NCBI GenBank assembly: GCA_045837725.1
Contig: JBEWZL010000266.1
Coordinates: 248,001 to 312,000 of the forward strand
DNA length: 64,000 nt
Origin: Vermamoeba vermiformis
Lineage: Eukaryota > Tubulinea > Echinamoebida
Direction of reading: 5' to 3'
How positions within the stretch are numbered: position 1 is the stretch's first letter; every line of letters begins with the position of its first letter. Below the pieces are notes generated by a model. It had not been told where the DNA came from and searched no databases. It saw nothing but the letters and a program-made list of their open reading frames with translations. Made by a program: the position numbers and the translations under genes. Of the stretch, positions 12,511 to 24,149 are shown piece by piece.

Positions 12511-12756
12511 TCGACTTCAGTATAATAATAAATTCTTATAATATTGTTTAAATCATTTTGGCTTGTTGTTTCATTATCAAAAATACAATTTAATATCTTG
12601 GGAGCGCGCCAAATCAATTTTGTGATCTCGACCCCAAAAAAACACGGTGACAGCGAATTCAGACGTGAATATTCCAGTTGACATTAATATTCATATCGAA
12701 ATATTATGATATTAATATAATACGATTTACGAGTTCTGCAATACTTTGATATTATT

Positions 12757-14180
<1,424 letters not shown>

Positions 14181-14377
14181 TTAGTTGACCGTAACAAGCG
14201 TTTTATTAAAGTCTGTACAAATAATTATAATAACGCGTATTGATACGGCAAAGTTCCGTTCATCAAATATTAACTTGATGAATTAAAAAAAATTGAAAAA
14301 TCAGAAAATATACATGTCAGGGAGAGTTGAGTGGATGCGTCACTTGTGAGGTCAGGGCACGCCTTAGTAGCGATGGT

Positions 14378-17084
14378 TCAGTTAATAAATACTTTGAGAA
14401 TTCGATTGACTGTCTTCCTGCAAACAATGCAATTCGAATTTGGCGGGAATTTTGTGCTGCAATCAGCGCAGCATGTAACGTGGCCGCACGGATCGAACGC
14501 GACACATTTTGGTTTTTCTAAACAGACCAAACAGCGCTGCTGTTCTTCTGTCACTCGCTTAGCCTTATCCAAGGCTTCTTGTCGAATCTTCTCTTCCTGT
14601 TGGCGTGGTCAGTCACAGCTGCCAAAAAAGGAAATTTTGTTTCCCGTACCTTTGCTTCATCGATCGCTTTGATAGCGTTTTCAACGTTTTTCCGCAGCGC
14701 GATTAACTCTTCTAACGGCATTTGCGCAAGATTTTTGCCCTTCAGCCGCTCATTCTCACGCATTAACATTTGCTTTTCGACTTCAACTTTGTCTTTTTCA
14801 AGTGCCAATTTCTTATTTTGTTTCTTCAGCTTTTCAATCTTGTCCATCAGCTTCAAGTACTGTTGTTGCGCACTGTTGCGATTGAACGCACTGCTGCTCT
14901 GATGGCTCGAGTGCATGTTGTTTGAGCTGACGGGAGTGAACAGCGGATGAGGCGCCACGGGCATGTCACTCGTGTTGGGACTAATATAGACTAGCAGAAT
15001 ATGACGTGTTAGTCGGACATGATCGACAATCTGTCGCACGTACCTGAGTAAATGACATAGAGTCCATTGCTAATCTTTGACTTGGCACGTCCTCCGAATG
15101 TGTACATCTTGTTGTTGATGACGTTAGCGCTGTGGAATGCGACGCCACCGAGGGTAAGGTGCTCGGGCAAGATCAACTTGCATCTGAACCACCGATATTC
15201 AGCCGTGTCGAACAACAGTGTCTCGTTCAAGTAATCGTCTTTGTGCGTGCCACCGTACACGAGCACGTAATCTTTGCCTTGGTGATGGTAATGCACGGAC
15301 GAGTGACCGCTACGTGATTGCGGCATGAAGCTCTGATCGAAGAACAATCCTGGACCCACGGCATTGACTCCATTCGTAGCACCTGCAGAGCCATTGCTGG
15401 AGCTCAAACTGCTGCTCGAACTGTCCTTGTCGCCCTCACTGTCAGGCGGTGAAACTGTGGCCTGTGAAGGCAACTCTAGCTTCAACTTGGTCCATACTTT
15501 GTCCTCTGCAAGTGACGCATTAGCACCGAGTTACAACCACTGCACATTACTACGTACTTATATTCAACATCCAAGTGTCGTGCCTGTCGTGCTTGCCGTC
15601 ATAGCCTCCGTGAATAAATATTCTGTCGTCAATAGCTGTCGCACTGTGGCTCGATCGGGGCTTCGGACTCCGACCAGGAGCAGGTGTGAATTTATCCCAC
15701 CGGAGCGTGGCTATTAAACGTATTTTAATATGGAGTTCAATGTGACGGATTGAATGAATTCGAGCGCGGAACAAATCAATTCAATCGCACAACAAATCAC
15801 CGATAACTATTGACGAGCAGTTCAATGTGATATCGTACCAGTATCGAGCACGTGAATGTCAGCCAATCGGTTGTTGCCGTCAAATCCGCCAAACACGAAC
15901 ATCAGTTCACCGACCATGGTTGCCGAGTGATTTCTCCGTGGCGGTGGTGCATTCTCCGTGTTGACTTTGTGCCATTTCAGCGTGGCCGTGTCGAGCACGT
16001 GCAAGTCATTCATAATTTTAATCGCTTTGTCCGCGGGATCTTGCGTGTCACCGCCAAAGATGTATATCTCCGTGCCAAATGCTGCGATGCAAATAAAATT
16101 GATAAATTATCCAATCGTGATATTATCACTAGTGGTCTCGCCTACCGCATGCTGAATGAAAATAACGCTCGCTGGGTGAGGTACCAGTCGTGTTCAATTT
16201 CTTCCAAGCCATCGTCTCTGTCGAATGAAACAATCATTATTATTGGTCGTCAATATTTCTGCGACATTTAGCAGTAAATTTCGGAGTCTTAAACGAAGAT
16301 TTGTTTTGCATCGTGCAGAATAAATCTTATATTAACATATTCGTATTGTCTTGCGTCATACCAGGGTCAAATACATAGACCTCATTCAATCGATTGTGTT
16401 TTTCATCGTAACCTCCAAATATGTAGATCTTGTTGTTGACGACAGTCGCGGTGTGTCCATAACGGCGCGTAGGAATTATTCCGCCGACTTCGGGCTTATT
16501 CCATTTCACTACAATACAAATGAGTATTCGAACGGGATTCGAAAAACAAATGGCAGTTTTGATTCATGAATCATAGAAAAATGTCGGTTAAAAGATGAAT
16601 ATATATTGATCGCTATAATGATCATGAGCGAATTAAAAATAAAATTGGATTTGATGGTCTAAAAGAGCGGGAATTTCGCTTTGCAGATTATGCGACGTGT
16701 GGGACACGTTTTGCTTAGTCTTTAATATATATGATACGTAGCGTAATGATTTAAATGTACATGAAGTGAAATAGGCACCAAAAAGTCGCCGATAATTCGA
16801 ATAATTTAAATCCGTAATGGTGAATTTGGTAAATAAAATAAAAGGGCACAAATAACAGCATATAATTGCCATATTAGAATTAAACAGCATTATAAGCATA
16901 AAGTGTCGATTGGACAAATAATAAAATTGTAATTACCATAGATCTGATCAGACCGTTCTATTTTCTCGCTTTTTGCTTTTTCCCTTCGCGTCATGGTGCG
17001 TGGTTGAAATGAATCGTCTGAGGTTGTCAAGTCCTCTCGAGGCTTGGGCACAGAGAGACTTTTATTGCTGCTATTGAGCGCCAT
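14378..17084 (-). CDS. Kelch-repeat protein with coiled coil and C-terminal RING finger, 594 aa
   Basis: Eight exons: 17084-16937, 16508-16362, 16217-16146, 16081-15839, 15710-15558, 15505-15044, 14990-14650, 14596-14378. Kelch repeats appear as RYGHTATVVNNKIYIFGG, RYFHSACAFGTEIYIFGG, RNHSATMVGELMFVFGG, RSSHSATAIDDRIFIHGG, SGHSSVHYHH..YVLVYGG and HSANVINNKMYTFGG, a full six-blade propeller spread over one blade per exon or so. A serine-rich insert lies before blade five. Then follow a charged coiled coil (KLMDKIEKLKKQNKKLALEK onward) and a C3HC4 RING (CLVCLEKPKCVAFDPCGHV...CADC...CIVC) near the C terminus. This predicts an E3 ubiquitin ligase with the propeller as substrate or scaffold module. 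The first intron is unusually long (428 nt) and holds only a spurious open frame. Confidence 0.87.
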
Positions 17085-17773
17085 CTTACGGAGTTTAGAT
17101 GTCGCGTTTGGTGCAAACAGAACGAATATTTAATGAGTTATTAACCATAGTTGTGTATAATATAAAGGTTTGGTGAGGAATGAATGGGTGGTGTCCTCTC
17201 GTCCAATAGGATCGAAATTTTTTGTTGGTTGAAAAGTCACAAAGTCCTGGCATAACTAAATTTTATTTCCCAGCTAGTGAACTCACATGCATTAGATATT
17301 TATGGTATATACAGATGTATAAATGACATGGTAGCCATGCGCAAAGAGGTATTTCATCATGCGGCAAATTGTTATTCGTGAACTAGTCCAACTAGCAAGA
17401 TTATTTTATTAATTGTGTTCGTACTTATAGCCAATATATATATTATAACAATTTTACATCACCGATGAATTTACAGATTTAAATTTAAAATGGTAGAAAT
17501 CCAATCCAGTGTATTAGGCACGGATCGCCCAAATTATTTTTTCAAAGTTGCAATTCAGTGTGCAACTGTTGCTGACCCTTGCACGCTTACGTAATGGCCG
17601 TAATTCGAGTTAAACTTCTTGGTGAGGCCGTGAATCCAAAGTTCAGATTTAAAGCTAAATTTTTATTCAACACGCAAACATGCAAATATATGCGAAGGAA
17701 AAATTGTATTTTTGGTCAGTAATGTACGAAAATTTATTGTAACTATTTGTAAAGCAAGGAACCACGACACGAA
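17085..17773. other. Spacer of about 690 nt with one candidate small gene
   Basis: AT-rich spacer between the kelch-RING start (leftward) and the next rightward gene, so it should hold two promoters. The only structure I see is the tiny two-exon membrane-protein candidate at 17328-17468, listed separately. No repeat, tRNA or longer coding region was evident. Confidence 0.5.
17328..17468 (+). CDS. Candidate 29-residue single-pass membrane microprotein
   Basis: Two exons, 17328-17348 and 17400-17468, joined by a 51-nt GT-AG intron in phase 0. Joined product starts MVAMRKE and continues with IILLIVFVLIANIYII, then TILHHR and a TGA. A basic N-terminal segment followed by one hydrophobic helix is the usual form of small integral membrane proteins. 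The evidence is only splice consensus, frame closure and hydropathy; chance is possible in AT-rich DNA, since ATT/TTA codons give hydrophobic residues. No family recognised. Confidence 0.3.
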
Positions 17774-18984
17774 ATGGATGGATGCTCTGCTGCACCACCG
17801 GGACGAAATTCAGAGTATCATTTCAGCATCAAAATTTCTTTACAACAGACCCAGCCTCGGCACAAAGGTGGACGAAATACAACCCGATCGGGCAAGCCTG
17901 CGACTCCCAAAGGCGGTCATAAAAACAAGAAAAATAGAGCGTACGCTCAAAAGCGAGAAAAAGAGTCCCCTAAGCAGGAGAGTCCTAGCAAAGGTAAGCA
18001 AATTATCGTTGAACTCTTGAACTCAATTATCTCGACTCTGCCTCTACGGCCGTAACAACTAGAATTAATTTTACTTGTTAGCAGCTGAACCAGTACTCGC
18101 ACAAGCCCCTAGCGAAGTTGATGAAAGTCAACTCGCTAACTCGAACTGGATTCAGGCACTGAGTATGTCCGCAGCCCTCAAATTATTCGTAGCAATTCAT
18201 TACTTACTAATAAGCACATGATGCAGGAGAGGTGCTTGCGAAGGACAGAGAGTTGTTTGCAGAGCAACAGGCTGAAGAGCGTAAGTCGTTCATCAACGCG
18301 CTCAACAAAATCTCTCAACGGATGGAGTACACGACTTTGAATGGCGAATCTCAACGCTCAGGCTCCGAGAACAAGCTCGGATTGATGTACGAGCTCGCTA
18401 TGGAGCAAAAGTTACAATCAATCGTGAGTAGCGACTTCCCGCACTTAGTGCTCCATGAAATCCAGACACGCCGCCTATATAATGAAAAGGATCCGCACTT
18501 TGCGACAACTCGTTCGACATTAGGTGAGGTTGCAATGTACCTTTTGCAATGATAATACTAATAGAGACATTGCAGTTGACAACATCATCCAATTAGAGAT
18601 CGACTTGATGGCCTTTGGCTCGTGCCCTTCACGACCCAATCTAGTACCTCGGTTAATCGATGTAAGCACTGGTTACACACAGTATGCATACAGTTACTCA
18701 CTACGGACTTTGCATAGGATAAGGCGAATTGCGTGATTGTCGTCGAGGTCACTACAAGCCCCATTGCAAGTGACGAATGCAGGTTGTTCAAAAAATGCAA
18801 GCAACTCGACCTGCGCGTGCGCTTTCTCGAAGCGTACTACCAGTGCCCCATTCGTGCGGCCTATCTGCTTGCCGGCTACACCGAAGTCTGGGACCATGAT
18901 TTAGCTGATTGGCTAGCCAATCACAGATTCACCCGATTATTGGAGTTGTACAGAGATCATCTTTTCAGGGTGTACATCTCATGA
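17774..18984 (+). CDS. Protein of unknown function, 315 aa
   Basis: Five exons: 17774-17993, 18085-18162, 18227-18523, 18576-18661, 18718-18984. The exon 2 acceptor is a tandem NAG-NAG (AG at 18081 and 18084), so a one-alanine variant is possible. The first 70 residues are basic and low complexity (PKGGHKNKKNRAYAQKREKE). The middle is charged and helical (ELFAEQQAEERKSFINALNKI). The C-terminal 85 residues look folded, with two tryptophan-containing helices (EVWDHDLADWLANHRF). I recognise no family. The ATG at 17774 gives the frame that continues into all other exons; the overlapping ATG at 17778 does not. Confidence 0.6.
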
Positions 18985-19188
18985 GCTCAGCTCGAGCGAT
19001 TGTTTAAAAAATATATATCGTAGGGTATAATGTTTTGGAGGTTTTTTTTGTGGTGGTTTTTTTTTTATGTCGCGCGTAATTAATGGCAAATGAGAATCTG
19101 CGCGCAGTAGTGACAAGTTGACGTAGCCGAACAGGACATAAAGTTTCAAATGTCCCCGCATCTTACATTGCACTTAATATCGCCACAT

Positions 19189-20586
19189 ATGACCACGCAA
19201 GCAGGTGTATTCATCGCACTAATAGCCGCGCTGTTAGTTGTATGCGCTGGACAGACTGTTCTCGTTACGCAAGCGGATCTAGCGTCTAAATCCACTTTCG
19301 GTTACTTTTTTGCGTCATCAGCTGGCAACCAATCATTAAAATTCGTCACATTAAATAATGATCGATTTAACGATGCTATTAGGTAAGCAGATCCGGGCAA
19401 GCGAGATCCGATTTTTATTGATAAAATTGAAATTGAATCATTTGTCATTACAATAACTACAGCATCATAGTATTAATCGAGATCTACTTAGGGTACAAGT
19501 AGGACCTGATTTGCCAAACTTCTACAGCGCGCAGTTCTACATCAATTCTACGTGCGTGGCATCCGGTAACATTTTGGTAACTTTCCGATCACGTGCTCTT
19601 AATTCCGCAAGAGAATCTAGTATTGACTTTCAGACCTCTAGATCCTCTCGTTCTCGGTAAAGAAGTTGACCAATCCTGGCGTGCCATTGCGAACGAGCAT
19701 CAACTACCAAACCAACAACGACATTTTTCAGCGCTTTGGTTTCCCGTGCGACAAGAGCGAGGATTGGTGCGACTACAAAATACCAATAAGAAGCCCTGCG
19801 AGTCTGCCGTGCTACAGCCGTACGATATTTTACTACGGCCTGTCACTCGGCGAGACGTTCTTGGTGGCCAATGTCAGTTTGACGGACTACGGGCCATTGA
19901 ATCACACGCAGTGGATGGCCTTGAAACCACTGTTTTATTACCCTGACCGCGGCAATGTGACTGCGGCGTGGAGGCTGGCTGCAAATGCGCGCATCGAACA
20001 GCACCGCAAGACGCCATTGACGGTGACAGTGGTGGACAAGAACAATCAGCCGCTTGAAGGCGCAGTGGTGTCCATTCAACAGACCAATCACAGCTTTCCG
20101 TTTGGAGCTGGCTTGCAGGCGACTAACTTCTACAAAGTGAACGGGTACCGTGATGTATTTTACGAGAACTTCAATGCAGCGGTGCTTCAAAATGACTTGA
20201 AATGGCTATTCTGGGAAAAAACACCAGCCAATCAGAACAACACGCTCAACGTCGTCAAAGAACTGTACTCGCGCGGCATATACATTCGCGGTCACAATCT
20301 ATTATATCCCCGGTACTCGAGCATGCCGCCAGACATTCCAACGTTGAACGCGACTCAAACACACACGCGCATTGTTGAACACTTCAAAGAAATCATCAAT
20401 GTCACGTACGACTACATCAAAGAGTGGGACGTCATCAACGAGCCCTACACGTGCACTGTCATACAAGGCGTGGTGCCGAACACTGTCGGTCTAGCACAAG
20501 CTGACGGCACACTTGGCAATCAGTTCGCAGTTGAGGCGTACAATCTCGCTGCATCGCTGACACCACCTGGCACGCTGTTGTACGTG
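19189..20586 (+). CDS. GH10 endo-xylanase-like secreted enzyme, 5' part of a split gene
   Basis: Exons 19189-19382, 19492-19576 and 19642 to about 20586. The protein starts with a signal peptide (MTTQAGVFIALIAALLVVCA). An N-terminal beta domain is followed by the GH10 barrel: AAWRLAANARIEQHRKTPLTV, FPFGAGLQATNFY, FNAAVLQNDLKWLFWE, IRGHNLLYP and EWDVINEPY, whose glutamate is the acid/base catalyst. The layout resembles the plant and protist GH10 type. Role: extracellular beta-1,4-xylan or related glucan hydrolysis. The open frame leaves GH10 sequence just after GTLLYV, where the family expects NDY; the next barrel strand and helix lie at 21366 onward, after about 0.8 kb of unrelated DNA, and the nucleophile region is not found. 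As it stands the gene cannot make a whole GH10 domain unless an exceptional intron is removed. Confidence 0.75.
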
Positions 20587-20824
20587 ATATATAGCGCGGT
20601 GTGCAGTCATGATAGCGATATTAATGGTCATTACAGTCGAATTGCATTGAAATTGAGCTGGTCACGCCGATCCAAAACAGTTTGGCGCCAGATCAGCAGT
20701 CCGTGGCCAATTTCGAGAAAGAATTCGTCAAAAACAGCGAGAACATTGGCTCGCAGCTCAAGAAGAGTGAGGCAAACAGACGACCTCAGTAATTGCTTGG
20801 CCATTCAACGGTCAAAGCAACCAA

Positions 20825-21315
20825 ATGTGGCGTATTCAATATGCAACTCCTCCTATGCCTACCGGATTTGTAAGGCAACGGAAATTTGAATTTCAATTCT
20901 TTACTAACTTCTTTATGGCCAGGTTCAACCTCCTGCCCAATACGCTAGACCTACTTACAACTATAATCAAGAATACGTTCGCACAGCCGTTTTCGTTGTT
21001 CCTGCCGGAGTTGACCCGATGACCGCTCAAAAAATGATGAAGGCTTCTCAAGTATTTAGAATTTATGATAAGGACTGCTCTGGAACCTTGAGCTACAAAG
21101 AATGGAAGAAAGCAATGAAAGCTCTTGGTTATAAACTTCCAAAGGGTCAAAAGGAGCAATTATTTTATATGATCGATAAGGATCGCTCCGGATACATCGA
21201 CGAACGTGAATTCTGTAAGTTATTCATTATTAATATCGATATACTACCAAATTTATCCTTAATCTAACGTTTAAAATAACTACTAGGCGAGTTCTGGGCT
21301 CAATTCGGATTCTAA
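20825..21315 (+). CDS. EF-hand protein, ~121 aa, lying inside the split GH10 locus
   Basis: Exons 20825-20869, 20923-21214, 21287-21315 with GT-AG introns of 53 and 72 nt; the second exon join gives REFCEFWAQFGF and a TAA. A Pro/Tyr-rich N terminus (PPAQYARPTYNYNQ) precedes two adjacent canonical calcium loops, DKDCSGTLSYKE and DKDRSGYIDERE, each with D-x-D-x-S-G and a final glutamate. The Pro/Gly/Tyr-rich head plus EF-hands recalls penta-EF-hand proteins, but only two loops are present. The start is uncertain: the frame stays open upstream and reads WPFNGQSNQMW, a ricin-B-like stretch, so a longer form with an upstream exon may exist. A poly(A)-like AATAAA follows near 21350. Confidence 0.7.
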
Positions 21316-21365
21316 TTCAACAAGGCTCTTTGTTTTACTTAAAATGCTTTAATAAATAGTATTAA

Positions 21366-21545
21366 GCATTAAAAAGCGATCCAACGGTCTATCAGTACAG
21401 CTCGGACTTTGCCAAGTGGGTGCAACAGAATGGCGGTAAGCTCACTGGTTACGGCCTTGAAAGTCACGTTGGCGGCAATATCCGATCGATTGGTCAACTC
21501 GACGACGTGTTTCAAGCCACCGTTGCCGCGCTTGTTGGTCACCAC
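21366..21545 (+). pseudogene. GH10 fragment (second part of the split xylanase-like gene)
   Basis: The frame reads SDPTVYQYSSDFAKWVQQNG, then GKLTGYGLESHVGGNIRSIG and LDDVFQATVAAL. This fits the GH10 stretch that normally follows the NDY strand (helix, then GIGLQ/ESH motif, then helix). It therefore continues the barrel that breaks off near 20586. After VAAL the family expects LPI.WLTE with the nucleophilic glutamate; here the frame continues into unrelated residues and a stop near 21623. No acceptor giving the right phase to the upstream part is obvious. Confidence 0.65.
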
Positions 21546-21599
21546 ACCGTCCAAGTCAATTACACAGCTCCAAACGCAATATCCGCACACAGCAAGCGC

Positions 21600-22087
21600 T
21601 CATCAGTGCGCGTTGAAGAATGAGCTAAAACCGAGCCGCGAACAGAGGGCCCCCCCCCCGCGCCCGTGCTTTGTGATTCATGGCAGCGGTGCGACCAAAG
21701 TAAGAGGTGTAGGTGATCGTGGATGAGTGCGGCAGTTGTCTCGTCTGTGCTGAGTGATAGCCGCGGAGGTGCTCTCAGGAGGATGAAGGTGTGCGAGTGA
21801 GGACGTGCTGACGAGGGACCTGAGTGTTGTGCTGGTCTAAATACCTTTCTGTCGAGGGCGACGAGGAGACACACCATAAGTTCTTTCTGAAGGCAGGTGT
21901 GCGGGACGTGTGGCGCGTGGCGAGAGCGTGGACGGGGGTGGGGGGGTGCGGAGCGGGCGGGGGGGGGGGGTGGAGGGGGGGCAGCGGGCGGGGTGGGGGG
22001 GGGGGGGGGGGGGGGGGGGGGAGGGGTGGGGGGAGGGGGGGGGGGGGCGGGGGGGGGGGGGGGGGGGGGGGGGGGAGGGGGTGGGGG

Positions 22088-22118
<31 letters not shown>

Positions 22119-22158
22119 GGGGGGGGGGGCGGGGGGGCGGGGGGGGGGGGTGGGGGGG

Positions 22159-22204
<46 letters not shown>

Positions 22205-22245
22205 GGGGGGGGGGGGGGAGGGGGGGGGGGGGGGGGGGGGCGGGG

Positions 22246-22283
<38 letters not shown>
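21600..22283. repeat. G-rich drift ending in ~340 nt of near-pure poly-G
   Basis: From about 21600 the + strand becomes steadily richer in G, and from about 21945 to 22283 it is almost only G with scattered A, T or C. Ordinary sequence resumes abruptly at 22284. The long glycine or proline frames read from it are meaningless. A real guanine tract of this size would be extraordinary; gradual decay into G is what two-colour sequencing chemistry gives when signal is lost. I treat it as a probable assembly or base-calling artefact, although a G-quadruplex-forming tract cannot be ruled out. Confidence 0.8.
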
Positions 22284-22284
<1 letters not shown>

Positions 22285-22557
22285 CGCGCGAAGGACGACA
22301 TCGTCAAACCAAACCTTCTATTGGTTAGTACGCTGTTTCTAGTGTTATTAACTGCAGGCAAGTTTTTTGGCAAAATTTCCAGGTTTTTTTTCGGTTCTTG
22401 GTTTGAGTTTTTTATTTTTTTTGATAACTGCGTGAAAGCACAACAACAAGTACCTTGTTTTACCAGGCTAGCTACTATTCAACTCCGTAAGTTTAAGAAG
22501 ATTGCCCACGCAGACCGAATATTCAAAGACTATTCTCTAACAAACTGAATTATAGAT

Positions 22558-23153
22558 ATGGACAAGAAAAATCGAGCCAATAACGATGCCCTAAAGAGCA
22601 CCATGTTCATCCCTATTAAATTATCTCGCTCGTAAGCTTTATTTTCAGTTGTTCTGCGTTTGTAACGGCTATTTCCAACAGGAAAACCCAAACAAAAAAA
22701 AATGGTCGAGCACGTGGCTCCAACTCAAACACAAGTTCGTGTCTACTTCGGAAAGTCATGAACTCTCGTATAATGGGCCCGCCTCCGATAGCAAGTAAGT
22801 CTACTACAGAATAAAATCGTCTCTAATGCAGTTTTCAGCGACTGTCTCTCCTAGAGGTGTGAACAAGGAAGAAAAGAGTAAGTTTTCAGTACGCGTACTG
22901 GCCGAGATCTGACTTGTTTTTTTGCAAAGGCGGCAACTCTGAGGCTGGACAACAGCCGGTAGTCACCGCCAAAGGGCTACGAGCCCATTTGGAGATGAGG
23001 TAAGTAGCTCGTAAACGTTCTTTCAATCAATCAGATCCTAACCTGACCTAAACCAGTCTCCAATTCAAGCTCAAGGAGCTCGAACTCCTACAACGGGAGA
23101 TCGGCCACCTGGAGTCGGTGCTGCAAATCCTGCAGCTCTCCGGTGTTTCGTAA
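22558..23153 (+). CDS. Small coiled-coil protein, 130 aa, intact member of a local gene family
   Basis: Five exons: 22558-22631, 22682-22794, 22839-22877, 22930-22999, 23057-23153; all introns are GT-AG with consistent phases, although no exon has a long open frame. The N-terminal half is basic and Ser/Asn-rich (SKTQTKKNGRARGSNSN), the middle includes GPPPIATTVSPRG, and the last exon is a leucine-zipper-like helix (FKLKELELLQREIGHLESVL, then QILQL). A basic region before a leucine heptad recalls bZIP factors, but the canonical N-x7-R basic motif is absent, so that is only a possibility. Degenerate copies with the same introns follow at 23400-23730 and 24150-24760. Family unknown. Confidence 0.65.
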
Positions 23154-23249
23154 GATCAAAATTGAGCGATCCTGGCAGGCAGCTGCCTCGTTGTAATATA
23201 TAAAGTATATAGGCGATTGTTTGTAGAATATTGTACATAAATGACATCG

Positions 23250-23390
23250 TCTCACGACTGTTGCGTGTCAACGTTGATCCATTTAAAGCCGCGCAATCTG
23301 GAGTTGATCTGGTATGCATTGCCATTCGATTTAGCATAACGAGATACATCAATGATACTAAATAGCTCCTTTCACGGAAGTAGTGACTGT
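23250..23390. repeat. Dispersed repeat, unit 1 (partner at about 25640-25895)
   Basis: Sequence downstream of the intact coiled-coil gene contains GTTGATCCATTTAAAGCCGC and, 60 nt on, CATTCGATTTAGCATA... GATACATCAATGATACTAAATAG. Closely similar blocks (GTTGATCTATTTAAAGCCGC and ATTCGATTTAGTATA) recur in the same order just after the DUF423 gene. Both units lie in 3' flanks, suggesting an old segmental duplication or a short dispersed element. Confidence 0.55.
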
Positions 23391-23399
23391 TTTCATGCC

Positions 23400-23730
23400 A
23401 ACCAGTCCAAAACAAAAAAAATTGGTCGAGCCAGTTGTATTAATAGTAACGCGAACAAACGAAGAACAACAAGTCTCTGCTTCGACAAATCATACTGAAC
23501 TCTACTAAAGAATAAGGTCGTGTTTAATGCAGTTTCAGCGACTGTCTCTCCTAACAAGAGATCAGAGAGTAAGTTTTCAGTACGCGTACCGACCGAGATT
23601 TGACTTGTTTTTTGCTAAGGTAGCAGCTCTGAGGCTGGACAGCGGCTGGTAATCACTGCGCAAGGACCAAGAGCCAATTGGAGTTGGAGTAAGTTCTTGT
23701 AAACATTTTTTCAATCAGACCCTAACCCGA
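23400..23730 (+). pseudogene. Decayed copy of the small coiled-coil gene (copy B)
   Basis: Aligns by eye with exons 2-4 and the intervening introns of the intact gene: the TGGTCGAGC segment, then GACTGTCTCTCCTA, the conserved intron start GTAAGTTTTCAGTACGCGTA, and CTCTGAGGCTGGACA. The leucine-zipper exon is missing and AT-rich unrelated DNA follows. The intron is preserved as well as the exon, so this is a DNA-level duplicate rather than a processed copy. Confidence 0.6.
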
Positions 23731-24149
23731 TGCGTTTTCAAGTTAGTTAATAAGTTTTTAAAAATTAATCAAAGCCTCAAATTAACATCTATATGATATC
23801 TTAAACAACTGATATGGTTAATTGAAATTATTCAAATCATCTGCATCGAAATTGAATTTCGAACTTTTTTTTAGCGGTCAAATCCAACTTTGAGTCTCCT
23901 TTTCTGACTTCTGCCTCGAACTATTTTAACTACTATTGCATTTATATTATGAGCTTCTTACTATAGAAGACTTCGCGTTCGAACTCGATCTTCATTCGTT
24001 TGTAGAGCTCAAAAATCTTGTCCTATTTCTTAGCTGACCAATAGTATGATTCCTCATTGAGATGATCGAGTAGATTTTGTAGTATTTCCTCAAATAAGGC
24101 AAGACTTCTTGAGGAGGTATTGGAGAATTGGTTCGGGCAATAAGACGGT

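Noticed and set aside
16633-16917. 94-codon minus-strand frame in the kelch-RING first intron
   Set aside because: AT-rich, low-information composition and inside a well-supported intron.
21824-22548. Glycine-rich or proline-rich frames
   Set aside because: Produced by the poly-G block; any frame of such DNA is open.
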